Below are positions 37,278 to 46,484 of a stretch of 64,000 nt of DNA, piece after piece. The stretch's first letter is position 1. Every line of letters begins with the position of its first letter. The DNA is from Blastocatellia bacterium (lineage in GTDB: Bacteria > Acidobacteriota > Blastocatellia > Pyrinomonadales > Pyrinomonadaceae). The position numbers and the translations under genes are program-made. The stretch covers positions 1-64,000 of the forward strand of contig PMSM01000002.1 of the NCBI GenBank assembly GCA_003168335.1. The letters are read 5' to 3'. The notes beneath the pieces were generated by a model. It ran no database searches, had not been told where the DNA came from, and worked only from the letters and a program-made list of their open reading frames with translations.

Positions 37278-40200
37278 ATGCCCGATCCACATTGGGAAAA
37301 TCTGAAAGAAGTTTTTCACGCGGCCCTGGCGTTGGCGCCCGAGCAACGCGCGGCCTATCTCGACCGGGCTGCTAACGGTGACGCCTCCTTGCGCCTCGCG
37401 GTCGAGTCACTCCTGAAGTCTCATGAAGAAACTGAGAACTTTGTGGATGCGCCGGCATATCAAGCTGCGGCTGAGATGTTAGTTGATGGTGATGATCTCA
37501 AAGCAGGAAGGAATATTGCACACTACCGGATTGTTCAGTTGCTCGGTGAAGGTGGCATGGGGCAGGTCTATCTGGCTGAAGATGGCAAGCTCCATCGAAG
37601 AGTGTCGCTTAAATTCCTCTCGACGAGCTTCATGAAGGACCATGAACGCCGGCGCCGCTTTGAACAGGAAGCGCGCGCTGCGTCTGCCCTTAACCATCCG
37701 AACATTTTAACGATTCACGAGATTAGCGAAGTCGAAGGCCGCCGGTATATTGCGACTGAGTTCATCGAGGGTAAGACATTACGTGAACGCTTGCAGTCTG
37801 GCATAGACATTGATGATGCGCTCGATATTGCAATTCAGATTGCGTCGGCTTTAGTCGCCGCGCATCGAGTAAATATCGTGCATCGTGATATCAAGCCAGA
37901 GAACATCATGATCCGCCGCGATGACGGTCTGGTGAAGGTGCTCGACTTTGGTCTGGCGAAGATGTCTGCACCGGGATCTGCAAAAGCCGAGGTCAACAGC
38001 GAAGCCGAAACGAGGAGGCACGCAAACACTGCGCCCGGCGTAGTCATGGGCACCTTAGCTTATATGTCACCCGAACAAGCGCGTGGTGATGCAGTTGATG
38101 AGCGGACTGATATCTGGAGCCTGGGTGTAGTGCTTTACGAGATGGTTGCCGGTTGCTCACCGTTTGTGGCCGGCACTTCGAATGAAATCATCTCGGGGAT
38201 CTTGTCAAAAGAGCCGCCGCCCCCGCTGACGCGTTATTCACGCGACGTACCCGAACGTCTCGCTGAGATCGTAGAGAAAGCACTGACAAAGAACAGAGAA
38301 GAGCGGTATCAAACCAGTCAGGATCTGCTGATCGATCTGAAGCGTCTGAGACAGTCGCGGGAACTCAAGGCCGGTATGGAGCGCAGCAGCCCGCGGGAGC
38401 AATCAGGCCTTCCGACCTCCCAAGGACCAACCGGTGAAGCAACAAGTTCGCGACCTGAAGGCGGGACTCCAACCGTCCCGTCTACTTCAAGCGCAGAGTA
38501 TCTTATCGGTGAAATCAGGCGTCACAAGCGCGGAGTAGTTATTGTGTCCGCACTTGGTCTGGTTGCGCTGACCGCAACGATCTTTGGCTCGATAATGTTC
38601 ATGAACCGTTATAAACCCATTCAAGGAAGACTCCTCGGACCCTCACCCGCCATGAGAATCACCAGACTCACGGACACCGGCAAAGCAACCACCGCCGCTA
38701 TCTCTCCGGATGGAAACTATGTCGTATATGTACGGGAGGAGGAGGGAAAGTTAGGGCTCTGGCTTAGGCAGGTGGGATCGGCCACCGAAAGGGAGATCGT
38801 TCCGCCCATGGACGGCCAGATCGTGGGGACCACTTTTTCGCGCGACGGCAGCCTCATCTATTACACCGCGTCGGCTTTTGCGTCACCCGGGGTGCTTTAT
38901 CAAGTGCCGACTCTGGGCGGCACTTCACGAAAAGTGTTGGAGAATATCTCTGGCCCGGTTGGTCTTTCCCGTGATGGTAAGCGTTTGGCCTTCATTCGAA
39001 GTGTTGAGGGCGCACATCACGTCGATTCTTTGATCGTCGCCAACGTTGATGGCACGGGAGAGCAGGTACTCGCGAGGAAAGAAAGCCCGGCATATTTCGA
39101 TAACGGGCCCACTTGGTCGCCCGACGGCAAGACAGTTGTTTGCGGCGCTGCAGTGGAACCTGACTTCCAGTTCGAGTCTTTCGTCGTCATACCTGTTGAC
39201 GGTGAGCAGGAGAGATGGATGACCTCACATAGGTGGAGTCACGTTTCCAGAACCGTCTGGCTTGGTGACGGGAGCGGATTGATGGTCCTTGCTCTCGAGA
39301 ACCGCACAACCGAATTACAACTCTGGCACATCTCGTATCCTGGCGGTGAGGTGCAAAGGGTTACCAATGACCTTAATGGCTATTTGGCCGACAGCCTGAG
39401 CATCACGGCCGACTCCAGCGCCCTTGTGGCCGCACAGGAGGATAGATCCTCCAAAATTTGGGTGGCCCCAACGGGCGAGGGAGAGGATCGCGCAAAACAG
39501 CTCACCGATGGAAAGTTCGATGGGCTAAACGGTGTGGCCTGGACGCCGGACGGGAAAATACTTTGTGTTTTAAAGACTGGCGACGATTATAACATCTGGT
39601 TGATGAATCGCGATGGGACGGAACGGAAGCAGTTGACCGCGGATTCCTATGAGAAACGGCTACCGAAAATGTCACCCGATGGACGCTACATTGTTTTCTC
39701 TTCACTCCATGGCGAATCCATAAACATTTGGAAGATGGATGCAGACGGCAGCAATCAGAAACAACTTACTAGAGGTGCCTTCGGGGAACTTTGCACAGGG
39801 TTCACGCCGGATGGCAAGTGGGTCCTTTTCTGGTCCTGGACGGAATCCGGCTCGGCAATGATCTCGAAGGTTTCCATAGAGGGTGGTGAGCCGGTGCAAT
39901 TGACTGACTATTGGACTATCTGGCCAACCATCTCGCCCGATGGAAAGCTCATCGCAGCCGGATATCTTGATGAACAGCAGGGGCACCACCTTGCAATCAT
40001 TCCGTCGCTTGGCGGACAACCCATAAAACTCCTACCCCTGCCTTCATCCATGAGTCCAGCTTTCCCTTTCGGATGGACGCCGGACTCCAGTTCGCTGGTT
40101 TACGCGCAGAAACACAACGGCGTCGCCAACATCTGGGGCCAACCCATCAACGGCGACCCGCCCAGACAGTTAACCAATTTCAAATCTGATCTCATCTTTG

Positions 40201-40289
40201 GATTTGCTCTTTCGGCAGATGGCCGACAGTTTGTGCTGGCGCGCGGAACCCAAACACGTGACGTTGTGCTCATCCGAGATTTTCACTGA
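37278..40289 (+). CDS. Ser/Thr protein kinase with TolB/WD40-like beta-propeller tail
   Basis: This is a 1,003-residue protein. The N-terminal 80 residues (HWENLKEVFHAAL, AYLDRAANGD) match the segment that precedes many sigma-linked acidobacterial kinases. The kinase domain (about 82-355) has GEGGMG, VSLKFL, HRDIKPEN (His202, Asp204) and DFGLAK. A membrane segment lies near 419-442. The remainder, about 460-1000, contains repeated PDG motifs (ISPDGNYVVYV, WSPDGKTVV, MSPDGRYIVFSS) of TolB-type beta-propeller blades, probably outside the cytoplasmic membrane. It forms a pair with the ECF sigma gene 24 bases upstream. The propeller likely senses an extracytoplasmic ligand, which is inferred. Confidence 0.92.
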   Translation: MPDPHWENLKEVFHAALALAPEQRAAYLDRAANGDASLRLAVESLLKSHEETENFVDAPAYQAAAEMLVDGDDLKAGRNIAHYRIVQLLGEGGMGQVYLAEDGKLHRRVSLKFLSTSFMKDHERRRRFEQEARAASALNHPNILTIHEISEVEGRRYIATEFIEGKTLRERLQSGIDIDDALDIAIQIASALVAAHRVNIVHRDIKPENIMIRRDDGLVKVLDFGLAKMSAPGSAKAEVNSEAETRRHANTAPGVVMGTLAYMSPEQARGDAVDERTDIWSLGVVLYEMVAGCSPFVAGTSNEIISGILSKEPPPPLTRYSRDVPERLAEIVEKALTKNREERYQTSQDLLIDLKRLRQSRELKAGMERSSPREQSGLPTSQGPTGEATSSRPEGGTPTVPSTSSAEYLIGEIRRHKRGVVIVSALGLVALTATIFGSIMFMNRYKPIQGRLLGPSPAMRITRLTDTGKATTAAISPDGNYVVYVREEEGKLGLWLRQVGSATEREIVPPMDGQIVGTTFSRDGSLIYYTASAFASPGVLYQVPTLGGTSRKVLENISGPVGLSRDGKRLAFIRSVEGAHHVDSLIVANVDGTGEQVLARKESPAYFDNGPTWSPDGKTVVCGAAVEPDFQFESFVVIPVDGEQERWMTSHRWSHVSRTVWLGDGSGLMVLALENRTTELQLWHISYPGGEVQRVTNDLNGYLADSLSITADSSALVAAQEDRSSKIWVAPTGEGEDRAKQLTDGKFDGLNGVAWTPDGKILCVLKTGDDYNIWLMNRDGTERKQLTADSYEKRLPKMSPDGRYIVFSSLHGESINIWKMDADGSNQKQLTRGAFGELCTGFTPDGKWVLFWSWTESGSAMISKVSIEGGEPVQLTDYWTIWPTISPDGKLIAAGYLDEQQGHHLAIIPSLGGQPIKLLPLPSSMSPAFPFGWTPDSSSLVYAQKHNGVANIWGQPINGDPPRQLTNFKSDLIFGFALSADGRQFVLARGTQTRDVVLIRDFH

Positions 40290-40598
40290 AAAGAGGAGAC
40301 GTTCCACGGAAAGTACATGATCAGTCCTTTCCCGTTTTGAATTTGCTCCTTGTTCATCACTCCTTAGCCGCTATATTCGACACGCCGGAGTTCGCGGCCG
40401 TGGTCGGGCCGGAGACGAACTCGACTTCATTGTGTAAAGGTGCCGGCCCACACGAGAGAGAGTGAATCACTATTAGCGCTTTGTGCGCCTCTTGTGTGAC
40501 AACCCAGCGCATCCAGTAGAACTTATTCGATCAAAAACCTTCAATTGCTCAAATGGACGCTGCGAAACGCGCTGTAATAAACTTAGATCGCCCCTCAA

Positions 40599-40667
40599 TT
40601 GTATTTTCAACACAAAGGCATGCCGGCGATCCTGCCTCTGGATAAGTTAGAGGTGAAAAGCAAATGA
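40599..40667 (+). pseudogene. Remnant of a paralogue of the zinc-ribbon protein C-terminus
   Basis: One frame reads FQHKGMPAILPLDKLEVKSK and a stop, closely matching the end of the protein at 35016 (FQHKGMPSLLPVSKLVV). The DNA match is strongest over TTTCAACACAAAGGCATGCC. The upstream half and the preceding Cys are not conserved, so only a fragment of a former duplicate remains. Confidence 0.55.
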
Positions 40668-40704
40668 GATTTACGCACTCCTGTCATAGTTCACGATTGA
40701 GATG

Positions 40705-40744
40705 AAAAGCCCGCGTGAATCAGAACTAAATCACGCGGGCTTTT
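40705..40744. terminator. Bidirectional intrinsic terminator
   Basis: AAAAGCCCGCGTGA pairs perfectly with TCACGCGGGCTTTT (14 bp) around a 12-base loop. A-runs and T-runs at the ends make it usable on both strands, between the kinase gene and the convergent tricorn-like gene. Confidence 0.85.
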
Positions 40745-40780
40745 TATAAGCACGGGCTGATCAAGTGGAAGCGTCAACAC

Positions 40781-40910
40781 TTTGGAGTGCGCTGACTCGT
40801 CAGCGCTTTGGTCGGTCGCGACTTGTCGCGACCACGTCCTACTTGCGTCTTTTTACGAATGCGGCGACTCGCCGCCGCAGACCAAAGCGGCGGCGAGTCG
40901 CCGCACTCCA
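40781..40910. repeat. Palindromic element, GGAGTGCG family (copy 1)
   Basis: It begins TTTGGAGTGCGC and ends CCGCACTCCA, with nested hairpins inside (GCGACTCGCCGC and its complement). Related elements occur at 44715-44823 and 63134-63338. It is non-coding and MITE-like in form. Confidence 0.65.
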
Positions 40911-40915
40911 TACGT

Positions 40916-43900
40916 TTACTTAGGCGTCTTAATCGGGGCCGGCGGCCTCGGCGGCAGCTTCACCGGATTTTTCAGTTTCGCCATTACCTCGGCGATGCCT
41001 CGTTCGAGTTGCGGATCGCGCCCGGCGATCTCCGATTTCGGATCGTTGTCGACTTCGATGTCCGGATCAACCCCGTGCCCTTCGATGATCCACTGGCCAT
41101 CCTTACTGGCGAAGGCTGAGCCCGGCACAAAGACCGCACCACCATCGATTAGTGCCCCGCGATTGCTGATGCCGACTACGCCGCCCCAGGAACGCTTGCC
41201 GATTAGCGGCCCCAGGCCCGCCTCGCGAAACATCGCCGGAAAGATGTCGCCGTCGGAAGCTGAGTTGCCGTCGAGCAGCGCCACCATCGGACCAAGGAAC
41301 ACTCCGTCGGGATAGGTACTCGGTTCTTCGTCTCCGCGCTGGTAGTTGAGGGCCAGAACTTTCCGCCGCAGCCGCTCGATCAGCATGCGCGAGACGTTGC
41401 CGCCGCCGTTGGCGCGCACGTCCACGATCAGTCCTTCTTTGTTAAGCTGCGGATAGTACCACTTGATGAATTCGCGAATCCCGGCGGCGCCCATGTCGGG
41501 GACGTGAATATAGCCGACGCGTCCGCCCGTTGCTTCTTCAACTTTCTTCCGATTGCGCGCGACCCAGTCGAGATAGATCAGATTGCCTTCGTCCGTGATC
41601 GGCCGATAAGAAACCGTACGCGCGCCAGTCATGTTGGGACTGCTGTTGACGGTCAGTTGGACCGGATTGTCCGCCTTGTTGCGCAGCAGGCGATATGGAT
41701 CGTCGCTGCCCTTCAGCTCTTCGCCGTCGATCGCCAACACGTAATCTCCTACCTTGATGTTCACGCCGATCTCTTTCAGCGGCGAGCGATAGATATCTTC
41801 TTCGTTCTCGCCCTCAAAAATCTTCGAGATGCGATAGCGCCCCGACTGCCGGTCGAGTTCAAAGCGAGCGCCCGGCAAACCCACGCGGGGTCTCGGCGGA
41901 ATCTGGAAATCGCCACCCTCGATGTAAGCGTGCTGCACCGTCAGCTCAGAAATCATCTCGGCAATCACGTAATTCAGATCTGAGCGATGCGCGACGTATT
42001 GCAGCAGCGGCTTGTATTGCTCGCGCAGTGCCACCCAGTCATAGCCGTGCATGTTGGACACATAGAACCAATCGCGATAACGCCGCCAGACCTCGTTGAA
42101 GATCTGGTTCCACTCTTCGGCGGGCACCCGGTCGACCACCAACCCCGCGGTGGAAACCGGCTTTCTCGTTTTGTCACTGAGCGGAGTGGCGTCATAAAGA
42201 CTGAATCCCGGTCCCTGGCGGACTAGAACTTTAGAACCGTCGCCGGACATCGCGTAACCGCCGATGTCATCGGCGATGGTGGTTTCCTTGCGATCCTTAA
42301 ATGCGAAGATGCGTAACTGCGCCGGGCGATCGCCCTGCCGGCCGTAATAGAACGCCGGGCCGACGAAATAGAGGAGGTGCCCGGCCTTCGCGGCCAGACC
42401 GCCATAGTTGTCGGCCCCCACCGGCACGCGCGCAACTCTATTCGTAATGCCGTCGAAATCAACGACCAGGTCGGCCGGAGGTTTGGGTGTGGTTTCCGCT
42501 TTGGGCTCGGCCGGCTTCGGTTGTTCCGCAGGAGCGCCCTCGGCCGGTTTTTCTGCCTGCTTCGCAACACTCACTTCGTCGCTTTCGGCTGGGAACGGAT
42601 GCTTAACGTCTTTACGCAAGGCCATCGCATAGATGTAGGCGTCGCGATTCGTGGCATAGTTGAATTCGATATTCGAAATCTGCGGCGCGAACTCGCGATT
42701 GCTGATGAAGTAGAGATAACTACCCTGCGGATCCCAGACCGGATTGAAAGAAGCGAAGATGCCTTCAGTGACGCGCCGGACTTTGTTGTCGGCCGCGCTC
42801 CAGACATAAACAGAGGGGTTCCCGTTGGGGTTCACCGGCATGCTGAAAGCGAGATAGTTGCCGCGCGGCGACCACACATAGTCTCGAATCTGTCCGCGTG
42901 ACGAATGGACAATCTCGGTCATCTTTCGATCCGCGAGCGTCACGATCCAGATCTTGCCGTCCTTGTCGCCGAAAGCGATTCGCTTGCCGTCGGCCGACCA
43001 TTCCGGCTGATAGCGCATCGCGCTGCCGCCGTTAGTGATCTGCTGCGCCGGCTTCGAACCATCCTGCGGCACCAGATAAAGTTCTTCTTCTCCGCTCAGG
43101 TCAGAGATGAAGGCGATCTGGGAACCGTCAGGTGACCAGCTGGGCCACTTGTCATGCGCGCCGGATGAATGGGTGAGATTGCGGGTCGGTCCTTTTTCGA
43201 TCGGCGCGGTGAAAATATCGCCGCGAGCTGAGAATAAGGCCCGCTCGCCCTTCGGACTCAAGTCATACGACTCAATATTATTTGCCGCTGAGATGCGGCT
43301 GGGCCGGCGCGCGAGTCCGTCATCAGGCACGGTAATAGAGATGGGCGTCGTCTTGCCGCTCTTCGCGTCGAGAATCTGCAACTCGCCATTCATTTCATAG
43401 ACGATGCGGTCTTCGTGATCGGAGCTCGGCCAACGCACGTCCCATTGTTTGCTGCGCGTGACCTGGGCGGTCTTGCCGGAGGAAACGCCATAACTGTAGA
43501 TATTGAAATGCCCGTCTCGATCTGAATTGAAGTAAATGGTGTCGCCAATCCACATTGGATCTCGCGTCGGACGAGGGCCTTCAGTGATTCGCTTTGTGTC
43601 GCTGGTCTTCAAATCAAAGATATACAGAACGTTGGCCTGACCGCCGCTGTAGCGCTTCTCAGATCGGAAGTCGCGAAATTGAGGCGAATAAACCATTCGC
43701 TCGCTGTCCGGTGAGAAATCACCCGAACCCGCTTCGGGCATCGGCAATGGTTCCGCAGGCCCGCCGTCAACGGAAACGCTGTAGAGGCGCGCGATGGGCA
43801 GCGACCACGAATCGCGCAGCGAGCGGAAAAAGATTCGTTTGCCGTCTTTGCTCCAACCATCAACCTGATTATCCCAGCCCCACCGCGGCGCCAGCGGACC

Positions 43901-44245
43901 GCGGGCCGGATAAAACGTCAGTTGCCGCGGCACACCGCCGGTTGACGGAATAACATAGACCTGCTCGTCGCCGTCGTATTGGCCGGTGAACGCGATCCAT
44001 TTTCCGTCCGGGGAAAACTTGGCAAAGACTTCAACGCCCGGATGCGCGGTCAGGCGGATTGCCGAGCCGCCGGTCGTCGGCGCGGTCCAGATGTCTCCGC
44101 CGTAAGTAAAGGCAACGCGATCGCCGTTAATATCCGGAAAGCGCAGCAGTTTGGTCTGGGCGAAAACCGCCGTGGACGCGAGCAATAAAAAAGCGACCGC
44201 AGTCGCTGTGACAAAAAGGCGAGCAAAGACATTTCTCTTGAACAA
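40916..44245 (-). CDS. Tricorn-type protease homologue, exported (peptidase S41 family)
   Basis: This 1,109-residue protein starts at TTG 44245 with GAGGAGGG upstream. Its signal peptide (LFVTATAVAFLLLASTAVFA) predicts export, unlike archaeal tricorn. Two beta-propeller regions follow (repeats such as FSPDGKWIAFTG), then a core and a PDZ domain (about 780-850). The peptidase domain has the His motif NMHGYDW, the catalytic Ser997-Asp998 in NSASDGD and the Glu motif IEGHGVDPDIEV. These correspond to the Ser/His/Glu residues of tricorn. A low-complexity Glu/Pro/Ala linker at about 545-590 joins the two halves. It probably degrades oligopeptides in the periplasm. It is convergent with the propeller kinase gene. 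Confidence 0.92.
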   Translation of the reverse strand: MFKRNVFARLFVTATAVAFLLLASTAVFAQTKLLRFPDINGDRVAFTYGGDIWTAPTTGGSAIRLTAHPGVEVFAKFSPDGKWIAFTGQYDGDEQVYVIPSTGGVPRQLTFYPARGPLAPRWGWDNQVDGWSKDGKRIFFRSLRDSWSLPIARLYSVSVDGGPAEPLPMPEAGSGDFSPDSERMVYSPQFRDFRSEKRYSGGQANVLYIFDLKTSDTKRITEGPRPTRDPMWIGDTIYFNSDRDGHFNIYSYGVSSGKTAQVTRSKQWDVRWPSSDHEDRIVYEMNGELQILDAKSGKTTPISITVPDDGLARRPSRISAANNIESYDLSPKGERALFSARGDIFTAPIEKGPTRNLTHSSGAHDKWPSWSPDGSQIAFISDLSGEEELYLVPQDGSKPAQQITNGGSAMRYQPEWSADGKRIAFGDKDGKIWIVTLADRKMTEIVHSSRGQIRDYVWSPRGNYLAFSMPVNPNGNPSVYVWSAADNKVRRVTEGIFASFNPVWDPQGSYLYFISNREFAPQISNIEFNYATNRDAYIYAMALRKDVKHPFPAESDEVSVAKQAEKPAEGAPAEQPKPAEPKAETTPKPPADLVVDFDGITNRVARVPVGADNYGGLAAKAGHLLYFVGPAFYYGRQGDRPAQLRIFAFKDRKETTIADDIGGYAMSGDGSKVLVRQGPGFSLYDATPLSDKTRKPVSTAGLVVDRVPAEEWNQIFNEVWRRYRDWFYVSNMHGYDWVALREQYKPLLQYVAHRSDLNYVIAEMISELTVQHAYIEGGDFQIPPRPRVGLPGARFELDRQSGRYRISKIFEGENEEDIYRSPLKEIGVNIKVGDYVLAIDGEELKGSDDPYRLLRNKADNPVQLTVNSSPNMTGARTVSYRPITDEGNLIYLDWVARNRKKVEEATGGRVGYIHVPDMGAAGIREFIKWYYPQLNKEGLIVDVRANGGGNVSRMLIERLRRKVLALNYQRGDEEPSTYPDGVFLGPMVALLDGNSASDGDIFPAMFREAGLGPLIGKRSWGGVVGISNRGALIDGGAVFVPGSAFASKDGQWIIEGHGVDPDIEVDNDPKSEIAGRDPQLERGIAEVMAKLKNPVKLPPRPPAPIKTPK

Positions 44246-44388
44246 GGGGGAACCCTCCTCTGACTAGTCGAAGTCAAAACCCGAAGATACCTGACGTAAA
44301 AGTAGCTATAGCGCCAGACGGCGCAGGGTGTTAGGGCAGTTTTACGCTTGACCCAGGCGTTAGGTTTCAGAAATGCAGCGAGCCGGAC

Positions 44389-44670
44389 TCACCATTTGAT
44401 CGAGCCTTCTTTGGTGGTGTCGATCTGTGCCAGTTCGGTCGAAGCGTAAAAGAAGCCTTTCATGTTGTCCATCAGAAACCCCTGGGCATCAGGGTTGGTA
44501 AGATCAAGACCGTAATGATTGATGATGCGCGTCTGCGCCTGCAGCCATTCAGCCCAGCAGGGCTGGCAAACTTCGGTGGCGACTTTCTGACCGAGTTCGG
44601 TCGGCAGCGGCGCATAGCCGAGCGGCGCCCGCTTCTGCCCGCAACGGGCGCATTTAATTTCGTCTGACAT
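44389..44670 (-). CDS. YggX-like iron-trafficking / oxidative damage protection protein
   Basis: This 93-residue protein has a strong ribosome site (GAGGTGA). It shows the YggX-like pattern: a Cys-containing N-terminus (IKCARCGQ), a second Cys pair (VCQPCW), a helical WAEWLQAQTRIINHYGLDL segment and the phrase NPDAQGFLMDNMKGFF. Members of the family protect iron-sulphur proteins from oxidation and may carry Fe(II). The two extra CxxC pairs suggest it binds a metal directly, unlike the single Cys in enterobacterial YggX. It sits next to a peroxiredoxin gene on the same strand, a sensible oxidative-stress neighbourhood. Confidence 0.85.
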   Translation of the reverse strand: MSDEIKCARCGQKRAPLGYAPLPTELGQKVATEVCQPCWAEWLQAQTRIINHYGLDLTNPDAQGFLMDNMKGFFYASTELAQIDTTKEGSIKW

Positions 44671-44714
44671 TAGTTTGTTTCACCTCGCGAGGATTATAGC
44701 GGAGTTCGAGAAAA

Positions 44715-44823
44715 TTTGGAGGGCGGCGACCTGTCGCCGCTTTCTCCATCGAGTCGGCTCAACAGGCCATGGCCGCGACCAGGCGCGGCCTGACAAAGCG
44801 CTGACAGGTCAGCGCACTCCAAA
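44715..44823. repeat. Palindromic element, GGAGTGCG family (copy 2)
   Basis: It starts TTTGGAGGGCGGCGAC and ends GCGCACTCCAAA. The ends are inverted relatives of those at 40781-40910. It lies between the YggX-like and peroxiredoxin genes and touches the last codon region of the latter. Confidence 0.6.
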
Positions 44824-45294
44824 TCATTTCTGTGCTTCCTTGATTGCTTTAATAGTGTCGTCATCCTTTGGCCGAAACAACCCGAGCGGTCGCACATCCC
44901 GATGACGAATGACGCCGCCGGCGTCGATCACGAAAACCGAGCGGGCGACTTTGCCGGGGATCAAGGACTGTGCGCCGTAGAGATCCGCGACTTTGCGGTC
45001 GACGTCGGCCAGCAAACGAAGCGGTAGACTGTGATGCTCGGCAAAACTCTTATGCGAATCAACTGTATTGGTCGAAAGGCCGACTACTTCCGCGCCGGTC
45101 GCCGCGTAATCTTCCCAACGGTCGCGCACGGAACACATCTGGCGCGTGCAGATAGGCGTCTCGTCGCCGGGATAAAACAGCAACACCACGACCTTGCCGC
45201 GGTGATCCGACAGACGCCACTCCGCGCCTGCGCCGTCGCGCAGAGTAAAGTCTGGCGCTTCGGTTCCTGCTTGTGCCGCGCTGGGGTTGGCCAA
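44824..45294 (-). CDS. Peroxiredoxin, BCP/PrxQ type
   Basis: This 156-residue thioredoxin-fold enzyme has the peroxidatic Cys49 in PGDETPICT and a resolving Cys54 five residues later, the arrangement of atypical 2-Cys PrxQ/BCP enzymes. It should reduce hydroperoxides in the cytosol with electrons from thioredoxin. Motifs APDFTLRDGAG, VVVLLFYPGDETP and RSVFVIDAGGVIRH support this. The start is TTG 45294, three bases after the stop of the preceding gene on the same strand, so translation may be coupled. Its 3' end abuts a GGAGTGCG-type repeat. Length is normal for the family. Confidence 0.9.
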   Translation of the reverse strand: MANPSAAQAGTEAPDFTLRDGAGAEWRLSDHRGKVVVLLFYPGDETPICTRQMCSVRDRWEDYAATGAEVVGLSTNTVDSHKSFAEHHSLPLRLLADVDRKVADLYGAQSLIPGKVARSVFVIDAGGVIRHRDVRPLGLFRPKDDDTIKAIKEAQK

Positions 45295-45296
45295 AG

Positions 45297-46316
45297 TTAC
45301 TTTATGACTGATGCCAGATTCACCGCGGCCACCTGAGTCTTAATTTCGACTTCGGTGCCGCGAGTGGTGATCTTCAGATTATCGAGAGCGCTCTGGGCCA
45401 GGGCCTTTCGCGCCGGCGCCAACCGGCCGATCATTAGCCCGCCAAGTTGCCTCAATCCGGTAACCGTATCGTTCAAGTTATTTGCCGCTTCCGCCGAATC
45501 GGTGCGGGCCACGAGGGTTAGTGAAACATCGCTCTCAGTCGATCCGATATTTCCATAAACCTGTCTGATCGAGCCGGCGTCCTTGGCAATCGTATCATTG
45601 CCGAGGCCCGAATTCGTCATCAGCTCGCGCGGTAAATTTGCGCCAAAGCCGATCACCGCTTTGGGGTCGCGCGTCGCTAGTGACACCAGGTCGCTATTCG
45701 CCCGACTACCTCGCTGGCCCACTGCAATTGCGGCGCGCACATTCGGCAGAGTCCCAATCGCCAGCGAATTCGCGTCGAGGGCGCACACCGCCAGTTCATT
45801 AAATCTTATGTCCCACAGACCGAGCAGCTTCATCTGATCATTGATGGTTACGATCATGATCGTCGCCCCGCGATATTTCTCTTCGCGATACGTTCCGTTG
45901 GCCGCGCTACGGGTGGCGGCGGCGAGCGCTTTAGCGTCGAACGTTCCGTGCGCGATGGCCACGGTCTCGAGCTTGGTTACTTTGGCCGATGGATATGTGT
46001 AACGCATTCCCAGGACCACGCGATCAAAAGCCCGCGGATCGATGCCGGTGCGCGTCTTGAACTTGTCGATCTCAGCGTTGGCCTGCGCAAGCTTTGCCGG
46101 ATCACCTGCCATGATGCGCGGCATGGTTTCGTTCAACATCCGCCGCACGTCGATAAGCGCGATGCCGTCCGCGGCGGGCAGATAGCTCAGCGGGTTGGCC
46201 GGCGGCGCTGAATTGGTTGCGGATGTGCGCGCCCGCGATCCCGAACCGAAACCCGAGAGCAGAGCGACTAAAACGAACGCTAATGCGATTGACGACACAA
46301 GAACTTTCTTATTCAC
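45297..46316 (-). CDS. Exported or membrane-anchored protein of unknown function
   Basis: I start this 339-residue protein at GTG 46316, which follows AGAGGA by 7 bases; an upstream in-frame start at 46355 precedes that ribosome site. A hydrophobic N-terminus (LVSSIALAFVLVALLSGFG) is a signal peptide or anchor. The body contains PLSYLPAADGIALIDVRRMLNE and the recurring alpha/beta pattern of acidobacterial proteins of this kind (DRVVLGMRY, GTYREEKYRGATIMIV, DPKAVIGFGANLPREL). I do not know a named function. It is followed directly by the peroxiredoxin gene, probably as one transcript. Confidence 0.75.
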   Translation of the reverse strand: MNKKVLVSSIALAFVLVALLSGFGSGSRARTSATNSAPPANPLSYLPAADGIALIDVRRMLNETMPRIMAGDPAKLAQANAEIDKFKTRTGIDPRAFDRVVLGMRYTYPSAKVTKLETVAIAHGTFDAKALAAATRSAANGTYREEKYRGATIMIVTINDQMKLLGLWDIRFNELAVCALDANSLAIGTLPNVRAAIAVGQRGSRANSDLVSLATRDPKAVIGFGANLPRELMTNSGLGNDTIAKDAGSIRQVYGNIGSTESDVSLTLVARTDSAEAANNLNDTVTGLRQLGGLMIGRLAPARKALAQSALDNLKITTRGTEVEIKTQVAAVNLASVIK

Positions 46317-46484
46317 GATCAAATCCTCTTTCTTTGGTTTCACACCGCTTTCCAATTTAGAACACCACGTGCTGGCACTTTAAGGTCTGACGCCTTTCAT
46401 GGCTGCTTTGTTAACAGGCGACGTGGCTGTCCGATGCTCCGGCTGTCCGGCATGGTTGGCCTTTGCGCGTGCAGATCTGCGTTT

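Larger units (their letters stand above)
40290..40915. other. Intergenic region with gene remnant, terminator and palindromic element
   Basis: This 626-base gap separates the propeller kinase from the convergent tricorn-like gene. It contains a remnant of the zinc-ribbon gene (40599-40667), a bidirectional terminator (40705-40744) and a GGAGTGCG-type element (40781-40910). I see nothing else in it. Confidence 0.5.
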
